Assembly (NCBI GenBank): GCA_021106755.1
Contig: JAIOTM010000060.1
Coordinates: forward strand, 1 to 7,682
DNA length: 7,682 bases
Origin: Candidatus Cloacimonadota bacterium
GTDB lineage: Bacteria; Cloacimonadota; Cloacimonadia; Cloacimonadales; JAIOQZ01
Direction of reading: 5' to 3'
This document shows, piece by piece, positions 6,001-7,682 of this stretch. Positions within the stretch are counted from its first letter, which is position 1. Each line of letters begins with the position of its first letter. The translations under genes and the position numbers were made by a program. The notes beneath the pieces were generated by a model. That model was not told the DNA's origin and ran no database searches. It saw only the letters and a list, made by a program, of their open reading frames with translations.

Positions 6001-6061
6001 GCGTGATACGCGTCTATACATGATAAGAGGTTATCACATTATAGAAAGCAAATACTTCTAT
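6001..6061. repeat. Cluster of three small inverted repeats
   Basis: In order: GCGT-GAT-ACGC (6001-6011), TGATAA-GAGG-TTATCA (6021-6036, perfect 6-bp arms) and ATAGAA-N9-TTCTAT (6041-6061, perfect 6-bp arms). No start codon with a ribosome site is attached. They may be operators in the divergent region or stems of a structured RNA. Confidence 0.45.
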
Positions 6062-6089
6062 CTCACGTTATTCCATATTTGAACCCAAA

Positions 6090-6298
6090 TTGTGCTTCAG
6101 AGATTCACAAATGCGGCAAACCTGTTTGTGATAAGAACAGAAAAAAAATCATCGGAATATTTACAAATATGCGATGAATCCAGAACCCTAACCTTCGGAA
6201 ACCGAACGTTAGGTAGATGTCCTTCTGCCTGCTGTATCTTAAGGAGTTCACGACGACCCATCTTCACCACTTTTTGCAAAATCTAAAGCACAAACAGG
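6090..6298. repeat. MITE-like element bounded by inverted repeats, uncertain
   Basis: TTGTGCTTCAG (6090-6100) is repeated inverted at 6283-6293 with one mismatch. CCTGTTTGTG (6121-6130) is repeated inverted, perfectly, at 6289-6298. A further local pair, TCACAAA/TTTGTGA (6105-6111 with 6125-6131), lies in the left arm, and an 11-bp hairpin (6187-6213) sits near the middle. Short reading frames cross it on both strands (6092-6286 plus, 6097-6279 minus) without ribosome sites and are not called genes. The shape suggests a small non-autonomous mobile or dispersed repeat. No clear target-site duplication flanks it. Confidence 0.35.
6187..6213. other. Strong hairpin near the centre of the structured region
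   Basis: CCTAAC (6187-6192) pairs with GTTAGG (6208-6213), and TTCGG (6194-6198) with CCGAA (6202-6206). They are separated by one C-C mismatch and close a 3-nt AAA loop. No U-run follows on either strand, so it is not a terminator. Confidence 0.6.
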
Positions 6299-6316
6299 GC
6301 TGTTGCACCAGCCTTG
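6295..6316. other. Eight-base-pair hairpin with an IS-end-like sequence
   Basis: CAGGGCTG (6295-6302) pairs with CAGCCTTG (6309-6316), including one G-T wobble, around the loop TTGCAC. It is followed on the plus strand by CACATTTTG, too weak a U-run to call a terminator. The string GGGCTGTTGCA resembles terminal inverted repeats of some insertion sequences, but no transposase is present. Confidence 0.4.
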
Positions 6317-6326
6317 CACATTTTGA

Positions 6327-6356
6327 TTGACAGAAATACTCATTGAGTCATTTATG
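6327..6356 (+). promoter_or_regulatory. Likely promoter of the DUF4956-CotH unit with palindromic spacer
   Basis: A perfect -35 TTGACA (6327-6332) is followed after 17-18 nt by a weak -10 (ATTTAT 6350-6355 or TTTATG 6351-6356), about 35 bp before the ATG at 6389. The spacer contains the perfect palindrome ACTCA-T-TGAGT (6338-6348), placed where a repressor would block polymerase. Confidence 0.4.
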
Positions 6357-6388
6357 AAAACAATATAAATAAATAAGTTGGAGCTAAC

Positions 6389-7069
6389 ATGACACAAACG
6401 TTTCAGGATTTTGTAAGTGCGTCTGGAGCTAATATACCACTATTTGGATTTACCATTAATCTTATTTTATCTGCAATATTAGCAATTGTACTAAGTTGGA
6501 TATACACGAAGTATGGCAATTCTCTATCAAATAGAAAGCAATTCGGAAAGAACTTCTTGCTGATAACAATGACAACAATGCTGATTATTTCTGTAGTGAA
6601 GTCTTCATTAGCATTATCGTTAGGTCTTGTTGGTGCACTATCAATAATCAGGTTCCGTGCTGCAATAAAAGAACCAGAGGAATTAGCATATCTATTTATG
6701 GCAATTGCGATTGGATTGGGATTTGGTGCGGATCAAACAGGTATTACTTTGTTGGCATTTGCAATTGTTGCTTTAATTGTAATTTTTACGAAGAAATTCT
6801 CCAAAAAATTTCATGAAAATCAGAATCTATACTTGACAATACATTGTACTGATACTCAAACTATAAGCATAGACATCATTCTGGAAATTCTTAAAAAATA
6901 CTGTGATGCCGTAGATTTACGAAGATTCGATGAAACAAATGAAATGCTCGAAGTTTCATTTTTGGTTGAAGCACAGAACTTTGAACAGCTTAGTAAAACT
7001 AAGACTGAATTGCAAAAGTTAAACAAGGAACTTAAAATTACTTTTTTAGACAACAAGGGGCTACTATAG
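6389..7069 (+). CDS. DUF4956 family inner-membrane protein
   Basis: This 226-residue protein has an N-terminal membrane domain and a cytoplasmic tail. Hydrophobic segments lie at about 18-40, 55-72, 74-88, 99-114 and 116-135. The diagnostic DUF4956 motif is at 79-103: GLVGALSIIRFRAAIKEPEE followed by LAYLF. Residues ~140-226 are a charged alpha/beta tail (LYLTIHCTD, LEVSFLVEA). The family's biochemical function is not established. Its genes commonly neighbour CotH-like kinases and VTC-type polyphosphate polymerase domain proteins, and here a CotH-like gene follows after one base. The ATG at 6389-6391 is preceded by TTGGAG 5 nt upstream. Base composition is visibly more AT-rich than in the redox operon, which could reflect separate acquisition. 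Confidence 0.88.
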   Translation: MTQTFQDFVSASGANIPLFGFTINLILSAILAIVLSWIYTKYGNSLSNRKQFGKNFLLITMTTMLIISVVKSSLALSLGLVGALSIIRFRAAIKEPEELAYLFMAIAIGLGFGADQTGITLLAFAIVALIVIFTKKFSKKFHENQNLYLTIHCTDTQTISIDIILEILKKYCDAVDLRRFDETNEMLEVSFLVEAQNFEQLSKTKTELQKLNKELKITFLDNKGLL

Positions 7070-7070
7070 A

Positions 7071-7682
7071 ATGGAAATCCATAAGAATGATTCCTTTGAA
7101 CAAAAAATAAAAAATATCAAAAGCAAACGTGGCAGAAAAAGACTATTTTATGCTCTGCTAATTATTATTGGATTGTCAATATTTGGTTTAATTACTTTTT
7201 ACTATGGGATGTTGACATATAAGACAGGTGGGAATTGGCTGATTAGGATGTTCGCACATCGTCTGAATCAAAGAGATTTTTCATTTATAAAGAATGAAGT
7301 CAGTAGTTATTCAAGTGAAATTGACCATTTTGATCTTGAGATAAGTCATATCAACATGCAAAAGTTAAGATATAACAGAGAAATGGCTCTTCGAAGTGGT
7401 TATTTAACAAAAGACCTGGAAATAGAAGTACCTGCCATAATAAGATATAAGAATAAAAAATATAGAATTAGAATCTCCTTGACCGGCACAACAATAGAAC
7501 ATATTATGAAGCTTAATAAATGGTCCTTCGCGGTGAAAGTAAAAGGTGGCAAATCAATAAATGGAATGAAAAAATTTGCTTTTCTTGTTCCTCGGTCAAG
7601 AGGGTATCTGACAGATTGGATTGCACAACAACTTCTTATGTCACGTGGTGCTATTGGTATAAGATGTAATTTTGCAGATGTA
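7071..7682 (+). CDS. CotH-like protein, N-terminal 204 residues (partial)
   Basis: Residues 1-24 are basic and cytoplasmic, 25-46 form a single membrane anchor, and the remainder lies outside the cytoplasm. Residues ~130-200 carry the start of a CotH-like fold: IRISLTGT, KWSFAVKVKGGKSINGMKKF, then PRSRGYLTDWIAQQLL and GAIGIRC. This matches the (K/R)x(K/R)xKG-x-GM(K/R)xF pattern and the Arg-x-Tyr...Glu/Asp-Trp segment of CotH-type proteins found beside DUF4956. CotH of Bacillus is an atypical spore-coat kinase; the substrate of membrane-anchored bacterial versions is unknown. The catalytic half lies beyond the window edge, so kinase activity cannot be judged. It starts one base after the DUF4956 stop with AAGGGG 10 nt upstream, indicating a cotranscribed pair probably acting together at the inner membrane. 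Confidence 0.75.
   Translation, partial: MEIHKNDSFEQKIKNIKSKRGRKRLFYALLIIIGLSIFGLITFYYGMLTYKTGGNWLIRMFAHRLNQRDFSFIKNEVSSYSSEIDHFDLEISHINMQKLRYNREMALRSGYLTKDLEIEVPAIIRYKNKKYRIRISLTGTTIEHIMKLNKWSFAVKVKGGKSINGMKKFAFLVPRSRGYLTDWIAQQLLMSRGAIGIRCNFADV

Noticed and set aside
6097..6279. 60-codon minus-strand reading frame, and 64-codon plus-strand frame over the same bases (6092-6286)
   Set aside because: They overlap antisense, lack convincing ribosome sites (the minus one opens with TTG) and cross inverted repeats. More likely chance frames in a repeat element.
1..7682. tRNA, rRNA or CRISPR arrays
   Set aside because: No cloverleaf-like sequence, rRNA segment or regularly spaced identical repeats were seen on either strand.

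Overview
The window looks like a moderately AT-rich chromosome segment from an anaerobic bacterium. Evidence for this is a NuoE/NuoF-type electron-transfer pair of the kind found with NAD(P)-linked [FeFe]-hydrogenases, and a good sigma-54 promoter. Two exported proteins of an unrecognised family end in a beta-strand with a terminal Phe, which suggests an outer membrane. The overall style resembles Cloacimonadota or a related phylum, but no rRNA or marker gene here fixes that.

Layout. (1) 1-2348, minus strand: a redox operon led by a response regulator (start 2217), then a NuoE-family [2Fe-2S] subunit, a 186-bp spacer with a terminator-like hairpin, and the N-terminal part of a NuoF-family subunit that leaves the window at base 1. 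The response regulator is preceded by a sigma-70-type and a sigma-54-type promoter in tandem. It carries no DNA-binding output. Behind its receiver it has two Lrp/AsnC effector-like modules, so it may sense or relay a ligand or redox state to the neighbouring enzyme. (2) 2349-2559: non-coding, with a perfect 7-bp-arm palindrome. (3) 2560-5405, minus strand: two tandem paralogues of an exported glycine-rich protein. Their first ~190 and last 127 bases are almost identical at DNA level, while the middles have diverged strongly. The upstream copy carries one in-frame TAA and is scored as a pseudogene, though it is otherwise full length. (4) 5452-5871, minus strand: a YpeA-type GNAT acetyltransferase, 46 bp upstream of the broken paralogue. 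(5) 5872-6388: 517 bp without a convincing gene but rich in structure: degenerate direct repeats, a run of inverted repeats, and a ~200-bp element bounded by inverted repeats with a near-perfect hairpin near its centre. (6) 6389-7682, plus strand: a more AT-rich two-gene unit, a DUF4956 membrane protein followed 1 bp later by a CotH-like protein that runs off the window.

The most unusual points are the mosaic tandem paralogues with a single nonsense codon, the receiver plus double Lrp/AsnC-like regulator in front of the redox genes, and the structured, possibly MITE-like intergenic region before the DUF4956-CotH pair.
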